NCBI RefSeq assembly: GCF_047495875.1
Contig: NC_092474.1
Location: 9,052,501 to 9,116,500 of the forward strand
Origin: Pithys albifrons albifrons
Taxonomy: Eukaryota; Chordata; Aves; Passeriformes; Thamnophilidae
Direction: 5' to 3'
Length of the DNA: 64,000 nucleotides
Within the stretch, counting starts at the first letter, position 1. Each line of letters starts with the position of its first letter. The notes beneath the pieces were generated by a model that had not been told where the DNA came from, ran no database searches, and was given only the letters and a program-made list of their open reading frames with translations. The translations under genes and the position numbers were made by a program. Below, one piece after another: positions 27,801 through 39,266 of the stretch.

Positions 27801-30800
27801 GAACTATGTCTGCAGCAGCCCAGGGCTTGTTGTCACATAAACCAGGAGAAGGGAAGGAGGAGCTGTCTCTGTGGGCTGTCTGATGTAACTGGTGAGCAGC
27901 TGCTCCGGTGTGGGGTGCCCTGTGTGTGGTAAGTGCCTACAGATAGAAATGCTCTGTGAAGGAGTCACTGCTGGCACACTGACACACGCTGGCAAACTGC
28001 ACTGTGCTTGGTGGAGGGATAAGAATCTACTATAGCTCTTTAGTGATCACCCCATGATAAAACATTAATTCCTCCAGTGTGAGTGTAAGGGTAGCACCTT
28101 TCCCAAATGATTTCTTCAAATAAAGCCACACTGGTGCGTGAGAGGGACCAAGTGAGCACAGCCAGTCAGGGCACAGTGTTACTGCCCAGGGCTCAGAGTG
28201 AAATGGAAACGGTGATGCTGCCTCAGGTTTTACAGCCACCTCTGTGCTCAACTTTGACAATTATTACCACTAATATTGTGCTTTGTAAACTTATACAGTG
28301 CTTTATGAAGTAAGACATGTTTCCTATTTTAAAGATCTCATAATCTTGTGGGCTGATAAGGGGTGCAGATTATCCCCTGGATGTTCATAAATAGCATTAG
28401 CACTAAGAGTTTTATTAGCACTGGGTCCTTTCAAGCATGTGGCTCCTTTTTCTTAGCAACACTTTCCTAGTTAGGTGCTGAAGTGAGGATTTTGACACTG
28501 TGATGTTCCAGGCTGGAACAGTGTGGGGCATTCTTTTGTTTTGCTTGTAGTGAAAGAGCAAAACCCAAGCAAGTCCCAGTGCAGTGGCTGTTGCTCTGCA
28601 CGGGTTTAATCCACAGCCTTTGCTCGTCTCTCTGAGACTACAAACGTGGAGTTTGGGGGATGGCAGCAGAGAGCAGGCTTGGGAGGTTTGTGTGTGTGTG
28701 CTCGCGAGTGTTTTAAATAAACAAACAATGGAACAGCAACTTCAACAAATTGTGAGTGGTGCTAATTTGTTATAGTGCTGTCTTGCCTTCTGGCAGTGTT
28801 GATTTAGGGGAAGCTGAGCAGACTGGAATGGATGCAGGAGCTGCTGGTTCTCTTGCTCTGGGATGTGTATATGGCTCAGTATAAAATGCTTCTGGGGTCC
28901 TGTCCTGAGGAGCTTTCAGATTACAGGGTAAAGCGCATGCATAGGCTGCCAATCCCCTTTGCAAAACCAAATCTTGGCCCAAAGTACCTTCCCCTCCTCT
29001 GCCTTGCTCCTCCCCTTCACTTTTTTTAAAATGAAGAGATGTTTCAAGTCTTAATTCATGACAAAAGTCTATAATTTGTGTGTTTTGAGGACTGCCAGAA
29101 AATCCTTGACCTTGATAAGAACAGTGTGTAGGGAAGGAAAGGAGGGAGATCCTGTGCTTTGGACTGCAGCAAAGTTTTCAGCATCCCTGCTGAGCTGCCT
29201 TCCATGACGTGCTTGGGGGCTGTGGTCCCCTAGGTCTGAGCAGCTGTGACAGGGAGGGCTGGCCAGAGGCACCCCAGGTGTCTGCAGGCCTGGGCTGCTG
29301 TTGGGCAGGGCTGCAGGGTGGGAGCCTTGCTGGGAAGAGATGGATTTTGGAAGCACACCTGGAGTGACCCCCTTGCAGCCTGTGAGCTGAGTGTAAAGAA
29401 TGTCTGAAGTCTCAAGAGAAGAAGACACGAATAAAACAATCAAAATGAGAAGTAGTGATTGAGGAAAGATATCCAAGGAAATGAGGAATTCTAGAAGTGA
29501 GTAAACTCTGCTTTCCCCTTAGGTTGTCAGCTTGGAGAGACTTGGATGCAATACAGGGAATTTGCAAAACTTTGAGTCTGTTGGGCCTTCTCTTACAAGC
29601 CTTCTGGTCTCCTCATTTGCCAGGCTCAGATGTGCAGAAACACTTCTTGGTGGCTGCAAAGAACCAAGTACAAAGGGCTCAGGATGATGAATTAAGATCT
29701 GATTTGGTGGGATGTTTGGCAGGCACTACAGTCTTAATACTGCTGGAGCCAACTGTTAAACAGTGGTTTGCTTGAAATCTTTGTTTCTAAGTTTCTCTGG
29801 TAAGTACAGGGCTGAGTACATGGTCAGTTCTTGGGAAAAGGAAAGGAAAAAGTGTGAATAAAGTGCAAAAGATGCTGTATTTAAAGCGTGATTTATATAT
29901 GTTAAGAACTGTTGCTGCTGCATCTGTAGATACGGGTAAGAGAATGAGATTTGTCCTTGTGGAAGAAAGAGACAGCAGTGCTTGTTTTGTGGCCACTGGT
30001 ACCTGCCAATAGAGGAGAGAGATGCCATTCTGGCCCAGGGTGTTACTGCCCTGCACCCCTCAGTGGTAACTCTTGCAGGCTGGTGGTATCAGCAGCACTC
30101 TGTGCAGATGCTCCTGTGCAGAGTTGCTTCTCTCTGCAGAAAAGTTTGCTGAGTCCACACAAGAAATAAAAATAAGGAGGCCAATTGGGAGGATCTTTAT
30201 CAAACCTTCTCTTGTTTCTCCAGTACTCTGAGGCTCTGTTTGCTCTAACAAACCGTGTAACTAAGGAGTCTGAGTCACAGGCACTAGTCACAGCTGCCTC
30301 ATCCCTGTCCCAACATCCTTCTCCAGTTGCAGGGACAGTTGAAAGGGTCGTGCATTTGCTCCAGTACCACTGCATTTCACAACCTGCTATCAGCTTGTAC
30401 CTGTGGTGACTCAGAGCCCTAAAGTGCTGCAACTGGGAGGGTGCTGTAGGACAGGGATGGATGGAAAAGGGTCAGACATTCTGCATTCCTCCTTTGCACT
30501 GCTGTGTGTGCCCCCAGAGCACTGCTCAGGGCTGCCACCCCGTCCCAAATGACCTGCCTTCCTTCAGGACAGGGCCCACACCTAACACTCTCTAGGATTA
30601 GCTGGGAGGTGGCAACAATCCTTCAGCCATGCCCTGAATTCTTGCATTGTAAAGGGGAGAATTCTGCACCTCAAGGCTCAAAGGTAGCTGGGAAACAGAA
30701 ATTTTGCATACTAAAGGGGCCTTAACTGGTGGATGGGTAGAGGAGATCCTTCCTCTTGTGTGGGCTGAGCTGCTCCACTCAGTATGAGGGTATTCTAGAG

Positions 30801-33800
30801 CAGTAAGGAGTAAATAAATGATATTAGCATGGGACATCAGAGCTGCCTTCGCTGCTTGCAGTGCAGGTACAACTGAAACTGAGCTTGCTGGGCTGTTGCA
30901 GGACTGCAGAAGAGCCCAGTGGCTGTTGATGGTCACTAGCTGGTCACAAGCTTCTGAAGCTTTATTTGTTTTGTGCCACTGCTGTGTTCCTGAGATCAAC
31001 TGTGCTCTGCAGATATGCAGGAATTTTTAGTGCCTGGCTCTGCCTGACAAGATCTGCAATGTCTGTGCCTCTCCTCCTCTCCTCCCACTAGAGGTTTGGG
31101 TAATCTTAGGCTCCTTCATGTCAGCAGTGAAAATAAATGTATAATATACAAGTGCTCTGTTTAGCAATTGGCAGGAAGCTTCATTTCTGACTGCAGTGGG
31201 ATGTTCTAACAGTAGGAAACACCTTTGGTTTAAGCAGTTCCCTGCCAATCTCTGCCCTAGAGGGGAAATACAATTATGGAGAAGAGCTCTTGCTTCACAG
31301 TAGCAACAAGCAATTATTGTAATCTGGGTGTAAAAAAATTGCATTTGAGCTGCTGTTCAAGAAATACCTCTGTGCAGCATTCAGCCTTTGTTAAACTGGG
31401 TATTGCTGGTATTGCTGAGGGCTTTGCAGATGCAGCCACAAGTAAGTTGCTCCTGTGCAGTGCAGTGTGGTCTTCTGGGGAGGGGGAGCTCCAGATCCCT
31501 GGGGCTCTGGCCCATTATGCTTCAAAGTTGCAGGGCAGTTAAAGGAGGGTTGGACTGTTGGTGCTGGCAGTGGGCTGTTCAGACCAGTTCAGCAAATGCT
31601 CTTGGCTCAGCACAGCCCAGGTCAGTAGGCAAACAGTTGCTTACATTTCCCTTCTTCATTGTATTGACAAGATTTAAAAATCTTCAGTCTACAGCAGTCA
31701 AAACGGGGTGATCTGAATACGAAAGACCAATTAGTTCAGTTTGAAAGGGATTTATTTACATAGTTGTGGGGATAATTATGCAGGTGGGAATGATGAGAAC
31801 ACTGTCCTGGGCCTGAGCCCAGCCCAGCAGATCTCCAGGAAGAGTGAACTATCTCCTTATATTCAGTGTCCTTTCCATGAAGACATTTTCTGTTTCCCAG
31901 GCCAGTGTCCTCCTTTAAGTTCTCTCCATCCAACCACATTAATTATTGTAGGTCTTTTTCATTTGGCCTTTTGTCTTTCAAGGTCGATAATCAATATTCT
32001 TCTCACTTTTCAAATGTAAGATTTCTATCTCCAGCAGCACAGCTGGAGACTTGCAGCCATCAGTGTAGTAACAGCTACGCAGATGTTTCACTTTACTCTG
32101 AGGGTCTAAAAACCTGTGTTAAATCCCTGCCAGTCTGCAGGCTTTTATCTGGACTGTGTTCTGGGGGGGTTGTTGGTTTTCACTGGGGCAGTACCATCAC
32201 TTGTAGAGAGGGACATGTGCTTGGCATCTCCCCTGAGACTGCCCTCCATGATAATCCTGCTGGAGCTGATTACAGGAGCTCTGTGGGAAGGAGGATACAC
32301 TGCAGAGGATACAGTGAGCTCGTACCTGTGAGATGTTCCTTTCTCTGATGTGGAAAAGATGTTGCCCTTCCCTTTGGGCAGGGGAGGGTGGAATTAAAGA
32401 TCTTAAGTTTTGCGACTCTCATACAGGCTGCAGTTCGCCATGAGCCAATTTGATCTCCAGTCTCCAAAAAAGCAGATTAAATTATCAGTGAATAATTATC
32501 ATTATAAATAGGAGAGGGTATACAGTATCTTCTTCTTCCATCTCGCACCGAAGTATCCATGCCATAACACCTTGAGGCTTGGGAAGGGGGACAGGGAAAG
32601 GGGGACAACACAGAGGATCAGCATTTTAAGAGTTTCTTCTGCTGCCTGTGCTGTGTGGGGAATGAGACTGTGAAGCTCTGGCACCAGGCTGTTCTGTCCT
32701 GGAGGCATTTCTAAATGGTTGATGATATTGAGTTGCCTGAATTTCTGGCCAGAATGAAGCTGGTGCAGATGTCTTGGAACCTGCTGGTTTTGGATACATA
32801 TGGACTGGTCCCCCCAAAGCTCAGTGCCCTTGGGAGTCCTGAATGGAGACGGCCAGAGAGAGTCAAAAGGAAACTGTCAGAGTCCTTGTGCTCTGCTTCT
32901 GTTGCAGTTCAGCAGTTGCGGGGAGATGGGTGGAGGGGAGGTTGTTCTTGTAGTTACATATTTAAGGCAGGTGGCCATTTTACAATGTACGTTTCAATTT
33001 TGATTGCAGTTTTTTAATTGCATTTAACAGCGTCCCTGCTGGTTCTCCATTCTGCATCTGTGCAGCCACGTTCTATTGATGGCCTGTTGTGATTTCAATG
33101 GAACATCATGGGATGTACCTGGCACGTCGGGCAGCACTGGATGGAGGTGCCTTTAGCCCAATGTACCTGGCATGGTAAGCGGCAACCAAGCGGTTAATCT
33201 GCATTCTACTGCTCATAGTCTCAGCTTGTGTAGCAAGGTGTTCCTGCTTTGCTGCAGCCTTGCACTGACTGGAAATCACTTTGCTCTCCTGTTGTTAGTG
33301 CTTTCATGCCCGTAGGACCCCTACCCTTTCCACCCGTGGAGATCCCCCTTCCCTGGGAAGTTTGCCATGCAGTAGAGAAGGGCTTAGCCATGTCAGGCTC
33401 TCCTTGTTACCCTAAATATAAGAGAAGGGACTGGGAAATCATCTGACTCTTTTTCTTCTCTCCTTTTTGGGCCTGGAGCTGGTAGCAGTTGAGCAGGTAT
33501 TGCCCAGGTACCAAGTGTGCAAATGTTGCCGCGCAGAGGTGCCAGGAGATGCTGGTGTCCATAAGCAGAGCTGGATCTGCAGCAGGGCTGCCAGAGCTGC
33601 CTCAGGGAGCCAGGAGGGCAGCTCTGCCTGGCACTAATTGGAATGTAACAAACTAAACAAGGGCCACTTTAAGTTTGGTGATGTGGTATCCTCTGCCAAA
33701 ATTATCCTCAGTTTTCCCTCTCCTTTCCATGTCCACACTGGCAAAGTCAGCTGCACATCCTGCTCTGTCTTGCATGTCACTGTCTCCCCAGCTCTGCAGA

Positions 33801-36800
33801 TGGGCCCCGTCACTTGACATGTTGGTCTAAGCTATTTTGAAGTGCAAAATATTTGTGTGAGCAAAAACAGGGTGCTGCATCCTGTTTTCTGCTTGAGCCC
33901 ACTTCACAGAGCTTTGCTGCTCCACTGCCATTGCTGAAAATGCATGTTCTTGCTTCTGCTTCTGAATTCTGTTTGTCTGCTTGCAGGGGCTGGGGTTAGG
34001 GAAGCATTTGGGCTAACACAGTTCCAAGCATTCCTCCCTGTGCTTCTGCTGTTCTGGAATGCGAATACCTTGAAAAGTCATGGGCTATTGATGTGCCAAC
34101 TGCAGCTCCTGGGGGGCAGGTTAGTGGCCATGAACCACCCAGTTCAGTGATACCTCAGGAGAGTCCTGGAAGTATGTTCTGTTGGGATGTGGGGACAGGA
34201 AGGTTAGATGGGCCAGTGAGGAACAGGAAAGCTCCCTTCCCAGAGGGGTTGTCAAGTGCTCAAAAAAAAGTTGGTTCATCCGAAACTGAAGAAGTTATCT
34301 GTTTCAGTTTTACCCAATTCCAGTAGCAGCTGGACACTTAATGTGAGAAATTTGTGGGAAAGAGCAAAGTAGGAGCAATGGATTTAATTTTGCCTTGTTC
34401 TTGCCTGTGCTCAGCACTGCAGTGTCTGCTCAGTGCAGCACAACTGCCTGGGAAGGTGGAGAACTAAGCAGGCCACTGCCTTTCCGAGGTCTGTTACAAC
34501 ATGCACAGTAGCTGATGCTTCAGCAGCATCTAATTTGCTATGTCACATCTAATCTGTCTGTTGGTTTTTATCTGCAGTACTGTTAGTTCACTGCTCAGGT
34601 GCTCGGGGTCTAGCCTTCTCATCCAGCCACAAATCCTCTACATGAAATGAGCGATTCCTTAGATCTGTTTTTGATTGATTCTTTGCTTCACTGGTGTTGC
34701 TTCTTAAAAGGTAAACAATATTCATGTGCTGCAATCTATAACTCAGAGATGAAATCAAATAGCATCTTCTGCCAGAGGCTGCTAAGATAACACATTTAAC
34801 ATTCATTCAGCAATTACTTTTAGGAGGAGACTTAGTGATACTAAAGAGAGTCAAATCTGTAGTGAATATGTACATTTTATACTGTTCAAAGGGGCGAAGG
34901 GATTTCTCTTCTCCTCTGCTTTAGCAATTTAATTTTCTGTGTTGTCCAGAATCCTTGTGGAAATTGAGAGACATTTCAATTTTTCCCGCTGTGTAGCTGA
35001 GAGCAGCACAGCTCCTGGAGCAGCCTGTGTGCTGAGCACAGCCCTGGTGCCCTCGGGGTGCTGCAGGGAGCAGCTCCTGGGGCAGCACTGCTTGGGGAGA
35101 CGCTGTCGGCGCTCAGCTTGCGAAGCTTTGTTTGATGTGTGGCATCTGCTTGCAGCATTACTGCATTCTGTGGTTTGTGCCCTGTATTCCTCATGTCTTT
35201 GCATGTGCTGTGTCTCAGTGTCATGGATGTGGTGGAGGCAGTGGAGACGCTCAGTCTGGCTTCACTCACTCCTTGCACAGGAGTATCTGAGCGGGTTCAC
35301 TGCTCTGAAGACTTGTGTGTCTTGAATGCCAAGGAACCAGCTGGAATCTGGGAAAACCCATCACTGAAGCTCTTTGTCCAGAGCCTTCTGTGACCATGTT
35401 TTAAATGCACAGGAGTGAAATTTTGCACACCACATTCAGGGATTAAAGACTGTGGCCCCAGTGAGACATCTATGTATTCTTGAGGTCTGGGGTTTGGTTT
35501 ATTTACTGGAAATGCCTCTGAACCTTTTCTGAGCCAGGGCTCCTCTGAACTGGGAGTATGTTTTTTCTGTCTTTTTGCAGAAAAACAGGAAAGGAAGCGT
35601 TATTAAAAATGGTACTGAGATACAAGAAATATAAACCCGCTGTGATATTTCAGGGCTTTGGGTGTTTGTGGTGATGGTATTCAAATGTCAGGTTTTATTA
35701 AGAGACAGTCTCTGCAAACTAATGGATAGCAAGGCCTTGGTAAGGCTGCACTTGCCATTTCTTTGGGCAGATCTGCCAACCTTTATACAGGATTTAACCT
35801 CCGAGTTGTCTTTGGTCTCATGCTTTCAGCTAGAAGTGAGATCCTAGGAATGCCATAGGTGAAGGAATAATGCCTGCTTGTCTTTGCTAACAACTTTGCC
35901 AACACGCCTCTCTTCCTCCACCTCTGAAATGCATCCTTGCTCAAGAAGGGTCTGTAACTGAGCAGCTCTGGAAAGGATCTGGAATGGATTTATTTTTGTT
36001 CAGGACTGCACAAGACACACAAGCCAGAAGGGAGGTTGCTCTAAAGCTTTTGCTGATCAACAAAGGGGCATCAGTCAAAGGAGTGTTCTCTGAGCCATTT
36101 TGCTGTCCTGGTGAGAGCCCTCAGCGGGCAATTCTGACAAAATTTTAAACATGCTGAAGGTTTTGCTGCCTTGTTTTGTTCCATTAATTGTGTTGGGGTT
36201 GCTAAATCCACGTCAGACTTCAGCTAACAAATTCAAATTTGATAAGCAGTGTTACAGTACTTACACCTGACCACTGCTTTTAGAATCTTCTAAAGGTAAT
36301 AGCCCACCTCATCCCTGTGTCCTGCAGAACATGAATAGTTCTGTAAAATTTGACATGTGAGATAAATAGAGGTAATTTAAACAACTTGTACTATGCTCAT
36401 TTTTATGCTGCAGAACATACTGAAGCTTAATAATATTATCTTCCTCATGGAGGTCAGTAAAAAGCAGAATTATAATTCTACCTGCTTCCAGGGCTTTCCC
36501 TGCAGGCTAATTACATGGTTTCAATATCACTTAAGGCAGAAAGAAAGAGGAAAAAAGAAAAAGTAAAACTCTGCAGCAAGCCTTGACTCAACTTCACAAA
36601 GGCTTAGACAACTCACATACAGAGATTTCTAGGCCTCTGCTTCAAGTGCCACATGAATGGGAAATCAGCTCACTTTTACTTCAGTAACATACTTTTTTTG
36701 GTTTGTTTTATATTTATTAGTTTGTTTAGGCAAAAGATATTGTCTGTGCTGCTTCCCTTCCTTCCCCACATTTGTCCTTTATGGAACACTTAAAAATCCT

Positions 36801-39207
36801 ATCCAGGGATTTTGTATTAAATGCATGAGAAAGCCCTGCCGTGTTTGCAGTGAGAGGGTGTAGCACTGAGCTGTCTCTGCCTATCTTGGGCAGGATGCAT
36901 TTGTGTAGAGAGATGCTGTGTTATGTTGCAAGCCATGTTTCTGTCCTTCCCTATCGATGTATCTCAGTGACCCAGGAGTGAGGGCTTTTACTGGTCTGGC
37001 TAGATAAAAGTGGGTATTTGGTGCCTGTGTTGTTGCTTCTTCCTCTTAATCAGCAGTTCTGGAAGCAAACCACTGGTCCCAGCCACACTGCCTGCGTGCT
37101 GCAGCCCTGGTGGAGCTAATTACATCAAAACTTGTTTTTAAAGTGCTCAGCGCTGCTCAGTGTTAGTAATCCCAGTCCTGTCACGTTTCTGTGATTCTGC
37201 AGGGTGAGTTCCTGTGGCAGAAACAGTGTAGGTGGAGACAAGCACCATGGCAAGCCTGTATTTGCTCCTGTTGGCTGCCACCCTTTCTAAAGCCAGTGAC
37301 CCCTGGGAACAGCATTCTTGTCACAGGGGCACATGGTGAATCCTCATCTTCTTGGGGTCCCACCATGGCTGGAACAATGCAGAGCAGAAAAGCCGAGCAG
37401 CCTTTTTAGCCGTGGGCCAGGTGACGAGCCAGAGGGATCTGTGTGGATGCTGAATGAGGTGCTGCTGCACTCAAGAGCCACAAAATTCTACCAAAAACAT
37501 AAGCAAGTGCCAGGCTGACCATCAAACCAAGGGAAGAGCTGTGTCCTGAGGAAGAAGGAGGCACCTGCCTGGCAGATCTGTTGGTAAAAGTACCAGGGTA
37601 GTCAGGCAACAACACTGCAGGAAACATTACATTTGATTAGTTTTTGGTGGCTTTTTTCATAAAGCAAAATCTTTTTGATGTGCAGAAATAGATGATGTAA
37701 ATTTACCACCTTTCTGATAGTGAAATCTTTGTCACCAGTTACTAAAAATCAGGGTTGAGGGAAGTAATTTTTAATACTAACAGCATCACTCTATTTCTTT
37801 CTCTTGTGTATATATGGTTGGCACAGAGGGAAGATAATGCAGTCTGATGCTTCATCATTTGAACTCTGATGGGACAGAATATGGTAATGGGACTCTCAAA
37901 CAATAAAAACATTAACTGATGATGATTTGAAGAAAAAATATAAGCTCTTCATTTCTCTGCTCCTCCTCCAATAAGAGAAATGTTTCAATAATATGACAAA
38001 CTGGGAAGGGAAGGAAGTGGAAGGTGCTAAATGTGCCTATTATATGTTTGGTATTTAATTCCTACATTTGAACCTCACAAACTGTTTTAAATCAACTGTA
38101 ACAGATAAATGCCCATTGCAAGTAGCAGTAGGCACTTTCAAACAAAAAAAGTCAAGAAAAAGAAATTTAAAATGTGTCTTAGATCCCTGAATGCAGATGC
38201 AGATTTAATTCTAGGGTTTAGGTGTTGTAGTATCTACCAAATGTACAACTGCAGTTAGTTCTGGCACACCTCAAGCTGGGTGTTTCCTGCAGTCCATAGT
38301 CCTGGAAAGCCAATATAAACATCTAAACTAAAATACATCATGAGTGCTGTTGGTGAAATACATGAACTACACAAAGGTAACCACTATTTTCCTCTCTCCC
38401 CAGTATTTCAGGGTAGAAGGACTGTGAGATATGTTGTTTGACTCTTACCAGTTTAAACAAAATTCCTTCAAAACCAAAGACAACAAAAATAGCTTGAGAA
38501 AACTGTTTCAGATTCATGAAGACATTGGTGACACTTGGCTAGCTCAGTGTCCTGAATTTCAGTTGAGGTTCATTCTAGCCCTTCATGTCAATGGATTGGG
38601 ATATGGACATTGCCAGGGGGTGGTTTTTAAAGCAGCTTTTCATACGGTTAAGGAGGCTTCCCATTCACACCTCAGTGTAGTTAATTCCATCTTCAGTGGA
38701 TTTAGTCGCTACATGTCATTTTCTCAACCCCAGAGCAGCTGGGTGTTACAAGTTTTCAACATGTAAGAGCCAAGAAACAAACTCTGTGTTAAAGCAGAGA
38801 AGTTGCAGCTTATGCTAATTCCTTTACATGCTCAGATATGCAAATGACAGCAAAGTAGATGCTTCTTCTTTTTCTTGTTCCTCATCCTCCCTTCAAAATT
38901 GTGTCAGGAGAGGCAACAGCTTTCCCCTGTACCTAACTATTGCTCTCATGCTGGTATCTTTTGAATAGTGGTGGTAGTTCCAGCCAAACACAATTGCTTT
39001 TGTAAACAGATAGTTACAAATCTGATTTTGAAAGACTTGAATCAAGTCTTAGCATGAGAAATACCTCTCCCTGTATTCCAGGCAGGATCACAGCTTGCAG
39101 GGCTCAATGTGCTCAGATCTCCTTAGTCAGTGTCAAGCCTAACAGACTGCACCGTGTTAAACCAGTCTTTTAAATGTAACCTGTTCAGTGGAAACAGCAG
39201 GTTCACA
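24811..39207. other. Long non-coding stretch upstream of the HIC2 coding exon
   Basis: Fourteen kilobases with no supportable exon or repeat family apart from the G/T tract near 26.9 kb. AT-rich, homeodomain-site-like patches occur at about 25000-25250, 36130-36480 and 37620-38250, and could be enhancers of a developmental regulator. This is inferred from composition only. The 111-codon frame at 38431-38766 has no recognisable domain. Confidence 0.5.
26944..26983 (+). repeat. G/T-rich tract with four G-runs
   Basis: G-runs of 3, 5, 4 and 4 are separated by T/G loops of 6, 11 and 7 nt. Low-complexity G/T sequence that could form a weak G-quadruplex on the + strand. It is likely derived from a simple repeat. 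Confidence 0.6.
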
Positions 39208-39266
39208 CCTCTCATCCTCGTGTTTTGCAGGTGGTAAGGTGAAGCTGAGAGGAAGAGAAGGTGGAG
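39208..39266 (+). other. HIC2: 3' splice site and 5' UTR part of the HIC2 coding exon
   Basis: A pyrimidine-rich run ends in TTTTGCAG at 39223-39230, a good splice acceptor. The exon would begin at 39231 and contribute 36 nt of 5' UTR before the ATG. TGA at 39246-39248 is in frame with the coding sequence, so no upstream exon can extend the protein if this acceptor is used. This fits the family layout of one or more non-coding first exons followed by a single large coding exon. The acceptor itself is inferred from sequence only. Confidence 0.75.

Noticed and set aside
27913..27920. GGGTGCCC, reverse complement of the HIC1/HIC2-type GGCACCC core, as an autoregulatory site
   Set aside because: An isolated 8-mer far from any confirmed promoter; expected by chance in 64 kb.
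38431..38766. 111-codon frame just upstream of the HIC2 exon
   Set aside because: No BTB or zinc-finger relation, no recognisable domain, and the in-frame stop at 39246 separates it from HIC2.
39261..39266. GTG at 39261 as the HIC2 start (573 aa)
   Set aside because: A vertebrate gene would not normally start at GTG, and the ATG two codons later has a good context and begins with the conserved MELP.
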